Source: Iodobacter sp. BJB302 (GTDB lineage: Bacteria > Pseudomonadota > Gammaproteobacteria > Burkholderiales > Chitinibacteraceae). Taken from it: a stretch of DNA of 64,000 nucleotides. Below the pieces are notes generated by a model. It saw only the letters and a list, made by a program, of their open reading frames with translations, was not told where the DNA came from and searched no databases. Location of the stretch: assembly GCF_002735645.1 (NCBI RefSeq), contig NZ_PDZG01000001.1:1-64000 (forward strand). The letters are read 5' to 3'. Of the stretch, positions 25,998 through 34,978 are shown in pieces. Within the stretch, counting starts at the first letter, position 1; each line of letters starts with the position of its first letter. Both the position numbers and the translations under genes were made by a program.

Positions 25998-27167
25998 TCA
26001 AGCGTTTTTTTGCGCCCCACGCACCGGAGGAAAAGTTTCCCATTCAGTACATGCAGGGCAATGCCAGAAATATTGTTTTGCTTTAAAGCCACAATGAGTA
26101 CAGCGATACATTGTTTGCTCACGCGTTGCGTCGTGGATAAGCTTCACAATGACTTCAAGCTCTACCTTCTGATCATCGGGCGCAACTAAGAGATGCGCTT
26201 CAAGCACCTTGCGCAAACTTGGCATGGTTGGATGGGCTTTAAGCCGCTCGCGGACAAACTCGTGCGTAGCAAGCAAACCCTGCTCGGTTAATAAACGCTC
26301 ATAAGCTAAATCAAGCACATCCAATTCCGGATACTGACGCAATAAGCCAAGCAGTAACTGTGTACCTTCCTCTGTACGCCCCTGAGCGTCATAAGCCGCC
26401 AGCAAACCCCTTGCGGCCAGTGCAATATAGAGCGGCTCCTGCGATTCAATTCGAAGCCACGCCTCAATGGCTGCATCAATATTGCCAGTAGTCATTTCCA
26501 GCTCGGCCAGAATGATATTTGCGCGTGCACACTTGCGGTGCTCGGCAAGTGCTTTTTGCAAATAAACCCTTGCTGCCGCAGGCTCGGAGCGTAAAGCGCC
26601 CTGAGATGCCAGTTCGCAATAAAACTGAGCAATTTCATGCTGATAAGTATGGCGCTCATCCCGCAATTGCTGCGCGGTTTCAATTGCTTTGGCCCATGCT
26701 TTTTCCTGCTGATACACACCCAGTAATTCAATTCGGGCCTGGCGCGCATAATCTGTATCGGCCAGCTCTGTTAACAGGCTTTCTGCACGATCAAATAAAC
26801 CGGCCTGCATAAAATCAAGCGCAAGCTCAAATTGCGCTGTTTGTTTTTGCGTAATCGTTAATTCACGGCGCACCAAAAGCTTTTGATGCATACGAATAGC
26901 CCGCTCTAATTCACCTCTGCGGCGAAACAAATGGCCAAGCGTAAATTGCAATTCAATCGTTTCAGCGTGGTGGCGTGCAATATCAACATAAACATCAACT
27001 GCACGATTAGTCTCACCGTTTAAGAGGTAATTCAGGCCTTTAAAATACGCCACAGGTAAAGAGCGGGTTTCAGATAAGACATGTTTAATATCTACACGCG
27101 CAGCCAGCCAGCCCAGCGCAAAAAAAACCGGCAGGGCAATGAGCCACCAATATTCAATTTCAAGCAT
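25998..27167 (-). CDS. lapB: LPS assembly protein LapB (YciM)
   Basis: 389 residues, as in E. coli. An inner-membrane-anchored TPR protein that controls LpxC turnover through FtsH and so balances LPS with phospholipid. One N-terminal membrane segment ([18 protein letters not shown]) is followed by repeated TPR helices (about 40-340). A rubredoxin-like metal knuckle at the C-terminus ([20 protein letters not shown]) has the four required Cys. AAATCCCTTT precedes the ATG. It starts 8 bp after lapA, in the conserved order ihfB-lapA-lapB-pyrF. Confidence 0.96.
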   Translation of the reverse strand: MLEIEYWWLIALPVFFALGWLAARVDIKHVLSETRSLPVAYFKGLNYLLNGETNRAVDVYVDIARHHAETIELQFTLGHLFRRRGELERAIRMHQKLLVRRELTITQKQTAQFELALDFMQAGLFDRAESLLTELADTDYARQARIELLGVYQQEKAWAKAIETAQQLRDERHTYQHEIAQFYCELASQGALRSEPAAARVYLQKALAEHRKCARANIILAELEMTTGNIDAAIEAWLRIESQEPLYIALAARGLLAAYDAQGRTEEGTQLLLGLLRQYPELDVLDLAYERLLTEQGLLATHEFVRERLKAHPTMPSLRKVLEAHLLVAPDDQKVELEVIVKLIHDATREQTMYRCTHCGFKAKQYFWHCPACTEWETFPPVRGAQKNA

Positions 27168-27175
27168 AAAGGGAT

Positions 27176-27478
27176 TTACAACGCATCACGAGGTTGTTCA
27201 ACAAGAAGATCAGGCGGGAAGTCTGCTACGGCTTGCCGGGCACGCAATTCTTTTTTCAGCCCGACCACTTCACGACGCAAACGAATAATCTTAGAAAATG
27301 CAGCCAGTAAGCCAAAAACAGCGCCAACTACAAAAAACACTAATAATAATAAGGCCAGAGGAGCGTGCCAGAAATAGCCTAAAAAGAATTTAAGCACCAC
27401 AGGTTCAGCATTATGCATGGCAAAGCCAAACAAAATGACAAATAGAAAAAATTTGATAAGCCAGAACAAATAGCGCAT
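27176..27478 (-). CDS. lapA: LPS assembly protein LapA
   Basis: 100 residues. Two membrane segments (about 3-22 and 40-62) are followed by a cytoplasmic coiled-coil-like region RLRREVVGLKKELRARQAV, the DUF1049/LapA pattern. Partner of LapB in regulating LPS biosynthesis. The segment LKFFLGYFWHAPLALLLLVF is typical. Located directly upstream of lapB. Confidence 0.93.
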   Translation of the reverse strand: MRYLFWLIKFFLFVILFGFAMHNAEPVVLKFFLGYFWHAPLALLLLVFFVVGAVFGLLAAFSKIIRLRREVVGLKKELRARQAVADFPPDLLVEQPRDAL

Positions 27479-27586
27479 TGATCTAAACCATAGAAATAAG
27501 CTAGCTCACATTGTAACCGATTAAACCCAATCTACACGATTAGGAATCATCTGGTATTAAGTAAGAATTAAGAATAGGCCATTTTT

Positions 27587-27618
27587 ATGCAAAAAGGCGA
27601 CACCCGAAGGTGTCGCCT
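27587..27618 (-). terminator. ihfB terminator
   Basis: AGGCGACACC/GGTGTCGCCT, a 10-bp perfect stem with a 4-base loop. On the minus strand it is followed by TTTTTGCATAAAAA. It separates ihfB from lapA, although some read-through is likely. Confidence 0.8.
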
Positions 27619-27630
27619 GAAAGCAGAACA

Positions 27631-27915
27631 TCAAATCAGGGCATCAACCCTTTCTCTTAGTTCTTTGCCCGCTTTAAAGTGGGGAACAAATTTTTCCGGA
27701 ACCGATACTTTTGTACCAGATTTCGGATTACGCCCCACTCGCGGCGGACGATAATTCAGATTAAAACTGCCAAATCCACGAATCTCGATACGCTGGCCCT
27801 GAGACAAGCTCTTGGCCATTGCATCTAAGATGGTTTTCACAGCCAGCTCTGCATCCTTCGCAACCAGCTGCGGATAACGCTGGGCGAGCTTTGCAATAAG
27901 CTCGGACTTGGTCAT
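27631..27915 (-). CDS. ihfB: Integration host factor subunit beta
   Basis: 94 residues from the ATG at 27915 ([12 protein letters not shown]). A DNA-bending protein of the HU/IHF family, active as a heterodimer with IhfA. The signature [20 protein letters not shown] with the intercalating Pro is intact. An ATG five codons upstream (27930) is just after the rpsA stop, but every IHF-beta I know starts at MTKSEL, and AAGGTGGG lies directly before it. Directly follows rpsA, the conserved arrangement. Confidence 0.97.
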   Translation of the reverse strand: MTKSELIAKLAQRYPQLVAKDAELAVKTILDAMAKSLSQGQRIEIRGFGSFNLNYRPPRVGRNPKSGTKVSVPEKFVPHFKAGKELRERVDALI

Positions 27916-27931
27916 CCCACCTTGATCCATA

Positions 27932-29635
27932 TTACTCAGCGCCGGACATCTTAGCTTTCAGCAGTGCGCCAAGGCTAGTTGTACCCGCAGTACCTGTGCT
28001 TTCGGTAGACAGTTTGCTCATTACTTCTGTTTCATCAGCGGAATCTTTCGCTTTGATCGACAGATTGATCGAACGGTTCTTACGATCAACGTTGATGATC
28101 ATGGCTTCAACTTCGTCGCCTTCTTTCAGCACAGTACGGATATCTTCAACGCGGTCGCGTGAAACTTCTGTAGAGCGCAGGTAGCCTTCGATTTCTTCAG
28201 ACAGAGCAATGATCGCGCCCTTAGCGTCCAGAGATTTTACAGTACCCTTAACAAGGGAACCTTTATCGAATGTAGAAACGTAGTTGTTGAAAGGATCGCC
28301 TTCCATTTGCTTGATACCAAGGCTGATGCGTTCTTTTTCTGTGTCGATAGACAGAACCATCGCTTCAACTTCGTCGCCTTTCTTGTAGTTGCGAACAGCT
28401 TCTTCGCCAGCCACATTCCAAGAAAGATCAGACAAGTGAACCAGACCGTCGATACCGCCAGCCAGACCAACGAACACACCGAAGTCAGTAATAGACTTGA
28501 TGGCGCCCTTGATCTTGTCACCCTTCTTGAAGTTTTCTGCGAAATCATCCCATGGGTTAGCCATGCACTGTTTCATACCCAGTGAGATACGACGTTTTTC
28601 TTCGTCGATATCCAGAATCATTACTTCTACTTCATCGCCAAGCTGAACAACCTTGGATGGATGAACGTTCTTGTTAGTCCAATCCATTTCTGAAACGTGA
28701 ACCAGACCTTCGATGCCTTGTTCGATTTCAACGAATGCGCCGTAGTCTGTAAGGTTAGTAACCTTACCGAACATACGTGTACCCGATGGGTAACGACGTG
28801 ACAAACCTACCCAAGGATCTTCGCCCAATTGCTTCAGACCCAGAGATACACGGTTCTTCTCTTGATCGAACTTCAGCACCTTAGCTTCAACTTCATCGCC
28901 AACAGCCAGAACTTCGGATGGGTGTTTCACACGACGCCAAGCCAAGTCAGTGATGTGCAACAGACCGTCAATACCACCCAGATCAACGAACGCGCCGTAG
29001 TCTGTGATGTTTTTAACGATACCCTTGATGATTGCGCCTTCCTTGAGTGTTTCAAGGAGTTTTTGACGCTCTTCGCCCAAGGACTCTTCAAGCACAGCAC
29101 GGCGTGAAACAACAACGTTGTTACGCTTACGGTCAAGCTTGATCACCTTGAATTCGATTTGCTTGCCTTCGAATGGAGTGGTGTCTTTAACCGGACGAAT
29201 ATCAACCAAAGAACCTGGCAAGAATGCGCGCAGACCGTTAACCATAACAGTCAGACCACCCTTAACCTTACCGGAAATAACACCGGTCATTACCATGGCT
29301 TTTTCGAGGCAGTCTTCAAGCTCAATCCACGCAGCCAAACGTTTAGCTTTTTCGCGGGAGAGTTTAGTTTCGCCGTAGCCGTTTTCAAGGCTGTCAATCG
29401 CAACAGGAACGAAATCGCCAACCTTAACATCAAGGTCACCGTTGTCGTTTTTGAATTCTTCGAGCGGGATGAGCGACTCGGACTTCAGGCCGGCGTTCAC
29501 AGTCACGAAGTTATGGTCGATAGCAACCACTTCAGCAGTGATCACTTCACCAGCGCGCATTTCCTGACGCGTTAGGCTTTCTTCGAACAGAGCGGCAAAG
29601 CTTTCCATGGAGCCGGACAGAGTAGCAGTAGTCAT
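27932..29635 (-). CDS. rpsA: 30S ribosomal protein S1
   Basis: 567 residues from the ATG at 29635 ([20 protein letters not shown]). Six S1 RNA-binding repeats, including [40 protein letters not shown] and [20 protein letters not shown]. Binds mRNA at the ribosome and supports initiation on structured or weak-SD messages. The open frame extends 41 codons upstream without family support. The ribosome site is poor, as usual for rpsA, which is autoregulated in other bacteria. A good promoter lies about 140 bp upstream. Confidence 0.98.
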   Translation of the reverse strand: MTTATLSGSMESFAALFEESLTRQEMRAGEVITAEVVAIDHNFVTVNAGLKSESLIPLEEFKNDNGDLDVKVGDFVPVAIDSLENGYGETKLSREKAKRLAAWIELEDCLEKAMVMTGVISGKVKGGLTVMVNGLRAFLPGSLVDIRPVKDTTPFEGKQIEFKVIKLDRKRNNVVVSRRAVLEESLGEERQKLLETLKEGAIIKGIVKNITDYGAFVDLGGIDGLLHITDLAWRRVKHPSEVLAVGDEVEAKVLKFDQEKNRVSLGLKQLGEDPWVGLSRRYPSGTRMFGKVTNLTDYGAFVEIEQGIEGLVHVSEMDWTNKNVHPSKVVQLGDEVEVMILDIDEEKRRISLGMKQCMANPWDDFAENFKKGDKIKGAIKSITDFGVFVGLAGGIDGLVHLSDLSWNVAGEEAVRNYKKGDEVEAMVLSIDTEKERISLGIKQMEGDPFNNYVSTFDKGSLVKGTVKSLDAKGAIIALSEEIEGYLRSTEVSRDRVEDIRTVLKEGDEVEAMIINVDRKNRSINLSIKAKDSADETEVMSKLSTESTGTAGTTSLGALLKAKMSGAE

Positions 29636-29779
29636 ATAAATGGAAATTTCCAAGCATTTCTGGCGGAATGCCAAAAATAAGTTAGTTGAACAAATGTGAC
29701 AGCGCTTTGCGCCCTGCCAACACGACAAACGCCCCATAAGGGCAAAAGCCATGACCAATGGCCACGGCTTAGTGGGGCG

Positions 29780-29808
29780 ATTGTAAAGATTTCTCTGTTA
29801 TAGTTCAA
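29780..29808 (-). promoter_or_regulatory. rpsA promoter
   Basis: On the minus strand: TTGAAC (29808-29803), 17-base spacer, TACAAT (29785-29780). The predicted start near 29773 leaves a leader of about 138 nt before rpsA, long enough for the autoregulatory structure known for S1 messages. Confidence 0.75.
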
Positions 29809-29856
29809 GCACTTGGAGACAAAAGGTGTGATTTATAACAAGAAAAACCACATTTA

Positions 29857-30522
29857 TTACGTTTCTGTGCGTATTTTCCACCAGGATAAAACACATTCAA
29901 CCACCTGATCCAGGCTTAATTGAGACGTTTCAAGTAATAAAGCATCATCCCACTGCCGCAGTGGCGCTTCTTTTCTAGCGGCATCACGCTCATCTCTTGA
30001 CTTTAAATCGCGTGTAATGGCGGCCAGATCAGCAGACTCCCCGCGCGCAATTAATTGCTGATAACGGCGCTCTGCCCGCACTTCTGCCGTTGCAGTCAGG
30101 AAAATTTTTAACTGCGCACTAGGAAAAACCACCGACCCCATATCTCGCCCATCTGCAACCAGGCCGGGCGCCACCGCGAAATCTCTCTGCCTTGCCAATA
30201 ATGCTTGTCTGACGTCAGCAAACGCGGCCACTTGCGAAGCACCCACCCCAATATTTTCACTGCGAATCAAGGCACTCACATCCTGCCCCGCCAATAAAGT
30301 GAGGCCTTTTTCAAAACGCACATCCAAAGATTGAGCAATTAGCGCAACGCTTTGCCTGTCACCCCAATCCACACCGGCCTGCTGAGCAGCCAATGCGGTC
30401 AGGCGGTATAAGGCGCCTGAATCTAAATAAGCAAAGCCCAGCGCTTCTGCAACCCTCTGCGCCACTGAACCCTTACCCGAAGCAGATGGCCCGTCAATGG
30501 CCAAAATAGCAATACCCGACAT
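29857..30522 (-). CDS. cmk: Cytidylate kinase
   Basis: 221 residues from the ATG at 30522 (MSGIAILAIDGPSASGKGS), preceded by AAGGAAAAT. Phosphorylates CMP and dCMP with ATP. P-loop GPSASGKGS at 11-19; LDSGALYRLTALAAQQ; DGRDMGSVVFPSAQLKIFLT, the nucleotide-binding segment of the family; then RRYQQLIARGE. In many bacteria cmk follows aroA and precedes rpsA. Here rpsA follows as expected but aroA is not present upstream. Confidence 0.97.
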   Translation of the reverse strand: MSGIAILAIDGPSASGKGSVAQRVAEALGFAYLDSGALYRLTALAAQQAGVDWGDRQSVALIAQSLDVRFEKGLTLLAGQDVSALIRSENIGVGASQVAAFADVRQALLARQRDFAVAPGLVADGRDMGSVVFPSAQLKIFLTATAEVRAERRYQQLIARGESADLAAITRDLKSRDERDAARKEAPLRQWDDALLLETSQLSLDQVVECVLSWWKIRTET

Positions 30523-30552
30523 ATTTTCCTTTCTGGCGGCCAACATTCACCG

Positions 30553-31539
30553 CTATTTTTTCAAAATTAATTCAATCGCCTGCAGCTCGGCCACATCGAA
30601 GACCAGGTTTTGCACTGCTAATATATTTTCCTGAATTTGTGCGACCTGGCTGGCACCAATGATCACCGATGTCACTCTGAGCAGCGCCCAGGCCAAAGCC
30701 ATTTGTGCCAGCGTTTGCCCGCGCGATAATGCAATCAGATTCAAAGCTTTAATCTGAGCAATACGCAAATCCACCTTATCTGCAGTCAGAAAAGGGTTGT
30801 CTGCTGCCGCTGCACGCGAACCTGCAGGAATACCATTTAAATAACGCGAGGTCAGCAAGCCTTGTGCCAAAGGGCAAAAAGCAATCGAGCCAATCCCCTC
30901 TTCGGCCAATACATCACACAAGCCATTTTCAATCCAGCGATCAAACATCGAAAAGGATGGCTGGTGAATCAGGCAAGGCGTTCCCAGCTCTTTCAGGATA
31001 CGGCTCGCTTCCTTTGTTTGCTCTGCAGAATAAGATGAAATCCCCACATACAGTACTTTACCCTGACGCACCATCGCATCCAGTGCTGACATAGTTTCTT
31101 CAAGCGGGGTATCTGGATCCGGGCGGTGTGAATAGAAAATATCAACATAATCCAAGCCCATGCGCTGCAAGCTTTGATCGAGACTCGCCATTAAATATTT
31201 ACGACTACCCCATTCACCATAGGGGCCAGGCCACATTTCCCAGCCCGCCTTACTGGAGATAATCATTTCATCCCGATAAGACTTGAGATCTTTAGCCAAA
31301 ATACGGCCAAAAGTAGATTCAGCCGCGCCCGGTGGCGGGCCATAATTATTGGCTAAATCAAAATGAGTAATACCTGCATCAAAAGCAGAGAGAACCATAT
31401 CGCGACTGGTTTCATAAGCGCGGTTTTCGCCGAAGTTATGCCACAAGCCCAAGGAAATGGCGGGCAACTTTAAACCACTGCGACCCACACGGCGGTAAGG
31501 CATATTCTGATAACGCGTTTCACTGGCTAAATAATTCAT
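30553..31539 (-). CDS. Aldo/keto reductase, YghZ (L-glyceraldehyde 3-phosphate reductase) type
   Basis: 328 residues from the ATG at 31539 (MNYLASETRYQNMPYRRVGR). Closely follows the E. coli YghZ pattern: LPAISLGLWHNFGE, THFDLANNYGPPPGAAESTF (catalytic Asp and Tyr), MIISSKAGWEMWPGPYGEWG (catalytic Lys), DYVDIFYSHRPDPDTPLEE (catalytic His). A TIM-barrel NADPH-dependent reductase; YghZ detoxifies L-glyceraldehyde 3-phosphate and methylglyoxal. AAAGGGATAGAA precedes the start. It occupies the place that aroA holds between tyrA and cmk in many betaproteobacteria, suggesting a local replacement. Confidence 0.92.
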   Translation of the reverse strand: MNYLASETRYQNMPYRRVGRSGLKLPAISLGLWHNFGENRAYETSRDMVLSAFDAGITHFDLANNYGPPPGAAESTFGRILAKDLKSYRDEMIISSKAGWEMWPGPYGEWGSRKYLMASLDQSLQRMGLDYVDIFYSHRPDPDTPLEETMSALDAMVRQGKVLYVGISSYSAEQTKEASRILKELGTPCLIHQPSFSMFDRWIENGLCDVLAEEGIGSIAFCPLAQGLLTSRYLNGIPAGSRAAAADNPFLTADKVDLRIAQIKALNLIALSRGQTLAQMALAWALLRVTSVIIGASQVAQIQENILAVQNLVFDVAELQAIELILKK

Positions 31540-31607
31540 TTCTATCCCTTTAGTGCTGAGGCAATAAATATGCGGAAGGAAACTCACTTATAAATCAACT
31601 GACCCGA

Positions 31608-32483
31608 TCACGACCGGGACTGACGTCCCCATTGACTGCGTGCCGTACTTGCACGAACAATCCGTTCATTCAAACCCGAAGCATCGTGGTTTTCAATGCA
31701 GTCTATCAATGCCAGCAATTGTGCTGCATTGGCTTTTAAATCCAGCAAAATGGCGTCTTTATTGGCCAGCGTAATATCCCGCCACATTTCAGGGTGAGAC
31801 GCGGCAATACGAGTAAAATCCCGGAATCCTGTTGCCGCAAAATCAAAGCAAAGCGATGCATTATGGCGATCAAGTACCGCATTCATATAGCTGAACGCCA
31901 GCAAGTGCGGCACATGGCTCACCGCCGAAAAAACACCATCGTGCTCTGCCGCACTCATTTCAAAGACCTGTGCGCCGCAGGCTTGCCATAAGGCCCGCAA
32001 GAATTCGACTGATTCCGCCGCACTTTCGGCCAGCGGTGTCAACACCACCCGCCTCCCCTCATACAAACCATATTGTGCAGCGGCGGCACCCGACAATTCA
32101 GAGCCCGCAATGGGGTGACCCGGTACGCAACGGCTTAAATGATGAGGCAGGTATTTTTGATAGAGTGCGCACACATCCTGCTTGGTAGAGCCTGCATCAC
32201 TCACAATACAATGGGCTGGCAGGTGCGGTGCAATTTGCTGCAAAAGCGCCGCCATCTGACCAACAGGCGCACTCAGCAAGACCAAATCAGCGTCTGTTAC
32301 CGCGGAAACCGCATCCTGACTGGCTTCATCAATCACCTTCAGCTCAAGCGCGCGCGACAGATTATCCGAATTGCGGCCCACGCCCACCACATACTCAACA
32401 CACCCGGCCCGTTTGAGCGCCAAAGAAAACGAGCCTCCAATCAGGCCCGTTCCCAGCAAAACCAGCTTTTTAAGCTTGCGCAT
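31608..32483 (-). CDS. tyrA: Prephenate/arogenate dehydrogenase
   Basis: 291 residues. NAD(P)-dependent step to tyrosine. Rossmann motif VLLGTGLIGGSFSLALKRAG at the N-terminus; SDAGSTKQDVCALYQKYLPH; VPGHPIAGSELSGAAAAQYG with the catalytic His; then the all-helical dimerisation domain with SHVPHLLAFSYMNAV. No chorismate mutase or ACT domain is attached. Its ATG overlaps the stop of the META/DUF4377 gene (TAATG), so they are translationally coupled. Two genes upstream lies a DAHP-synthase homologue, an aromatic-pathway context. Confidence 0.96.
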   Translation of the reverse strand: MRKLKKLVLLGTGLIGGSFSLALKRAGCVEYVVGVGRNSDNLSRALELKVIDEASQDAVSAVTDADLVLLSAPVGQMAALLQQIAPHLPAHCIVSDAGSTKQDVCALYQKYLPHHLSRCVPGHPIAGSELSGAAAAQYGLYEGRRVVLTPLAESAAESVEFLRALWQACGAQVFEMSAAEHDGVFSAVSHVPHLLAFSYMNAVLDRHNASLCFDFAATGFRDFTRIAASHPEMWRDITLANKDAILLDLKANAAQLLALIDCIENHDASGLNERIVRASTARSQWGRQSRS

Positions 32484-33139
32484 TAGTCACCCAAAACTTC
32501 GAGTAATACATATTTAAACGCGGAAGCATCCGCAGGCGGGTTAGCCACTTTTTCACGACGAACTTTAATCTTGTAGCTTTTGCCCGCCACAAAATCAAAA
32601 CCCTCAATGTGATTATAAAAAAGCGACCATTCGGCAGAAGGTGTTTCACGCGTTTGCAGGCAATTCATTTGGGCCACGCCTGCAGAGCAGGGCTTTGTTT
32701 CCGGCGCAATGTAGAGCACCTGCTCAATAGCATCGGGCTGGCGGACAAAAGTCAACCGCTCGCCCTTCGCGCCGCTGAACTCCAGAAGATCAGGCCGTTT
32801 TAATTTAAAGCGCTTTGCGCCCTCGAACACAGCCAGCACAGCAGATTCGTTGCGTTGTGCTTCATCACCCGAGCATGCCATGCGGGTTGTGGCAAGCGGC
32901 CCGACTTTAAGTTTAGGCAGCGTATTGATTGAACCGGAGTAACGATTACACCCGGCAAACCCGCTTATACGATCACCCTGAATCGTCAGGGTTGGTGCTT
33001 TCTCGCCCGGGCGAAATGACGCCCCTGCGTGTCGCCATTCATTCAGAACATAACCCCCATCCAGCAAAGACTGCGCCCCTGCAAACACAGGCAAAGAAAG
33101 CAATGCGGCCAGTAGTGCCATTTTTTTCAGCATATTCAT
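32483..33139 (-). CDS. META domain plus DUF4377 lipoprotein-like exported protein
   Basis: 218 residues. The signal peptide MNMLKKMALLAALLSLPVFA-GAQ lacks a lipobox Cys, so a soluble periplasmic protein is likely. META domain (HslJ-like) at about 28-115 with GFAGCNRYSGSINT and ATTRMACSGDEA. DUF4377 at about 135-218 with VLYIAPETKPCSAGVAQMNC and LFYNHIEGFDFVAGKSYKIK. HslJ-type META proteins are linked to heat and novobiocin stress; DUF4377 is of unknown function. Overlaps tyrA by one base, an odd pairing of an envelope protein with an amino-acid enzyme. Confidence 0.85.
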   Translation of the reverse strand: MNMLKKMALLAALLSLPVFAGAQSLLDGGYVLNEWRHAGASFRPGEKAPTLTIQGDRISGFAGCNRYSGSINTLPKLKVGPLATTRMACSGDEAQRNESAVLAVFEGAKRFKLKRPDLLEFSGAKGERLTFVRQPDAIEQVLYIAPETKPCSAGVAQMNCLQTRETPSAEWSLFYNHIEGFDFVAGKSYKIKVRREKVANPPADASAFKYVLLEVLGD

Positions 33140-33157
33140 TACCTCTGTACAAGCTCA

Positions 33158-34168
33158 TTACAAAGAACGCCCAAGCGCTGCAGCAAGCGGTTGAAGCCCC
33201 GCAATTAATTGCGCCAAATCCAGCGGAGCCAGCGCCTGATCGGCGGCGTAAAGGGCTTCGGCCGGATTGGGGTGCACATCCAGCAACACCCCGTCGGCAC
33301 CGGCAGCAATCGCAGCTTTTGTTAAAGCGGGCACCATCCATGATTTACCGCAGGCATCACTTGGATCAACCATCACCGGCAAATGGGTTTCTTGCTTTAA
33401 TACTGCAATTGCACTGACATCCAGCACATTGCGGTAAGCATTTTCAAAAGTACGAATACCGTGTTCGCAAAAAATAATATTATGGTTGCCGCCAGCGGCA
33501 ATCGATTCTGCCGCCATCAGCCATTCAACTATCGTTGCGGATACGCCGCGCTTTAGAATAATCGGCTTGTTAATCCGCCCCACTTCCCTGAGTAAATCCA
33601 GATTTTGCATATTGCGTTCACCAATCTGAATCATTTCAATATCGTATTCCATAAAGGCATCGAGCATACGCACATCGGGCAATTCGGCCATCACAGGTAA
33701 TTGATGTCGGGCGGCGGCGTCCTTCAGCCAGGCCAGCGCCTCGCGCTCTTTTCGTGGAGCGGTATAGGGCTGAGCATGAAAAGCCCCACAACGCATCAGG
33801 CGACAGGATGCTGCGGCCAGCGCGTCGGCCGTTAAATTCATTTGCTCCACGGATTCAGCGGCATAAGGCCCGGCGATGATTTGAATTTGCGCCCCACCAA
33901 ATTCAATGCCGCGCACTTTAATCGTTGTGCCCTGAGGGTGTGTACTACGGGAAACAATTTTATATTGTTTGGCAACGCGATTTACCCGATCAACCCCTGG
34001 TAAAATCGCAAAACGGGAAGGATCCAGCCGCTCTTCATCACCAATAACCCCAATGATTGTGAGCTCTGCGCCGCGGGACAAATGCTCTTTCAGCCCGGAC
34101 TGATGAATTTTATGCACGACTGCTTCGATCTGCGCCTCATCAGCGCCATATTTCATCACAATAATCAT
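33158..34168 (-). CDS. DAHP synthase (type I-beta)-like protein with a degenerate active site
   Basis: 336 residues from the ATG at 34168. Same layout as Thermotoga DAHP synthase: a ferredoxin-like regulatory domain (1-75) and a TIM barrel (85-336), with conserved IIAGP, QIGERNMQNL, IILKRG, IRTFENAYRNVLD and LPVMVDPS. Compared from memory with the Thermotoga enzyme, the metal ligands Cys102, His272, Glu298 and Asp309 correspond here to Tyr102, Asp271, Asp297 and Ala308. The GGAYKPRTSP catalytic loop reads CGAFHAQPYTAP (Lys131 to His, Arg133 to Gln), and CERG reads CEHG. Arg126 and the KRG Lys remain. The frame is intact, so the gene is maintained. DAHP synthesis seems unlikely; a regulatory or altered role is inference. 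First gene of a run leading to tyrA. Confidence 0.85.
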   Translation of the reverse strand: MIIVMKYGADEAQIEAVVHKIHQSGLKEHLSRGAELTIIGVIGDEERLDPSRFAILPGVDRVNRVAKQYKIVSRSTHPQGTTIKVRGIEFGGAQIQIIAGPYAAESVEQMNLTADALAAASCRLMRCGAFHAQPYTAPRKEREALAWLKDAAARHQLPVMAELPDVRMLDAFMEYDIEMIQIGERNMQNLDLLREVGRINKPIILKRGVSATIVEWLMAAESIAAGGNHNIIFCEHGIRTFENAYRNVLDVSAIAVLKQETHLPVMVDPSDACGKSWMVPALTKAAIAAGADGVLLDVHPNPAEALYAADQALAPLDLAQLIAGLQPLAAALGRSL

Positions 34169-34193
34169 ACAGTTGCCTTTTATATACAGGCCC

Positions 34194-34232
34194 ATAAAAA
34201 ACCTGCAGGTTTTAATTGCTGCAGGTTTTTTA
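34194..34232. terminator. Bidirectional terminator between pgsA and the DAHP-synthase-like gene
   Basis: AAAAAACCTGCAG/CTGCAGGTTTTTT with a 10-base loop. The A and T tracts make it effective on both strands; on the minus strand it ends the pgsA transcript. Confidence 0.88.
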
Positions 34233-34257
34233 TGGAAAGATCACAGCATCAATTCCA

Positions 34258-34827
34258 TCATGCTTCTTTAAATTGCTTTGCAGCCAGTTTCAAATAATAA
34301 AACATGGAAATAATCGTTAAGATACCCGCAACATACAACGCCAGCTCACCTACAAACCGAGTAGAAACGCTAGGTATTAAAGGGCCAGACCACAGCAATA
34401 ATAAAATGGCGACCATTTGCGCGCCGGTTTTTAATTTACCGATATAAGCCACTGCCGTGTTTTTGGATTTACCCAGCTGAGCCATCCATTCGCGCAGTGC
34501 AGAAATGGTAATTTCCCGGCCAATAATAATCACCGCCAGCCATGCAGGTGCGCGTGCCAGCTCGACCAATAAAATAAGCGCCGCAGCAACCATCAATTTA
34601 TCGGCAACAGGATCTAAAAACGCACCAAAGCTGGAAGTCTGATTCCAGCGGCGGGCTAAATAACCATCAAACCAATCGGTAATGGCCGCCAAAAAAAACA
34701 AAGAACCCCCTACCATATTTTGCATTGTCACCGGCATTACGGTGGTTGGCAGGTAAAAAACACCCACAAAAATAGGGATCAGCGCCACGCGCAACCAAGT
34801 CAGAAAAATCGGCAAATTAAAAGGCAT
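34258..34827 (-). CDS. pgsA: CDP-diacylglycerol-glycerol-3-phosphate 3-phosphatidyltransferase
   Basis: 189 residues. Makes phosphatidylglycerol phosphate. The CDP-alcohol phosphotransferase motif DGxxAR...G...D...D is present in DWFDGYLARRWNQTSSFGAF followed by LDPVADK. About five hydrophobic membrane segments. Separate transcription unit between uvrC (upstream) and the DAHP-synthase-like gene. Confidence 0.96.
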   Translation of the reverse strand: MPFNLPIFLTWLRVALIPIFVGVFYLPTTVMPVTMQNMVGGSLFFLAAITDWFDGYLARRWNQTSSFGAFLDPVADKLMVAAALILLVELARAPAWLAVIIIGREITISALREWMAQLGKSKNTAVAYIGKLKTGAQMVAILLLLWSGPLIPSVSTRFVGELALYVAGILTIISMFYYLKLAAKQFKEA

Positions 34828-34978
34828 GCGAATACGGAACCCAATGGCAAATATTGCAAGAAAACCGCATTCTACCAGTATGCGCCAGCATATTAGCTGT
34901 CAATGGTATTTTATTGCGATCATTCGTAAAGAATCTGCAACAGGCATAAATAACCACAAAAAACAGAAAACTCTAAAA

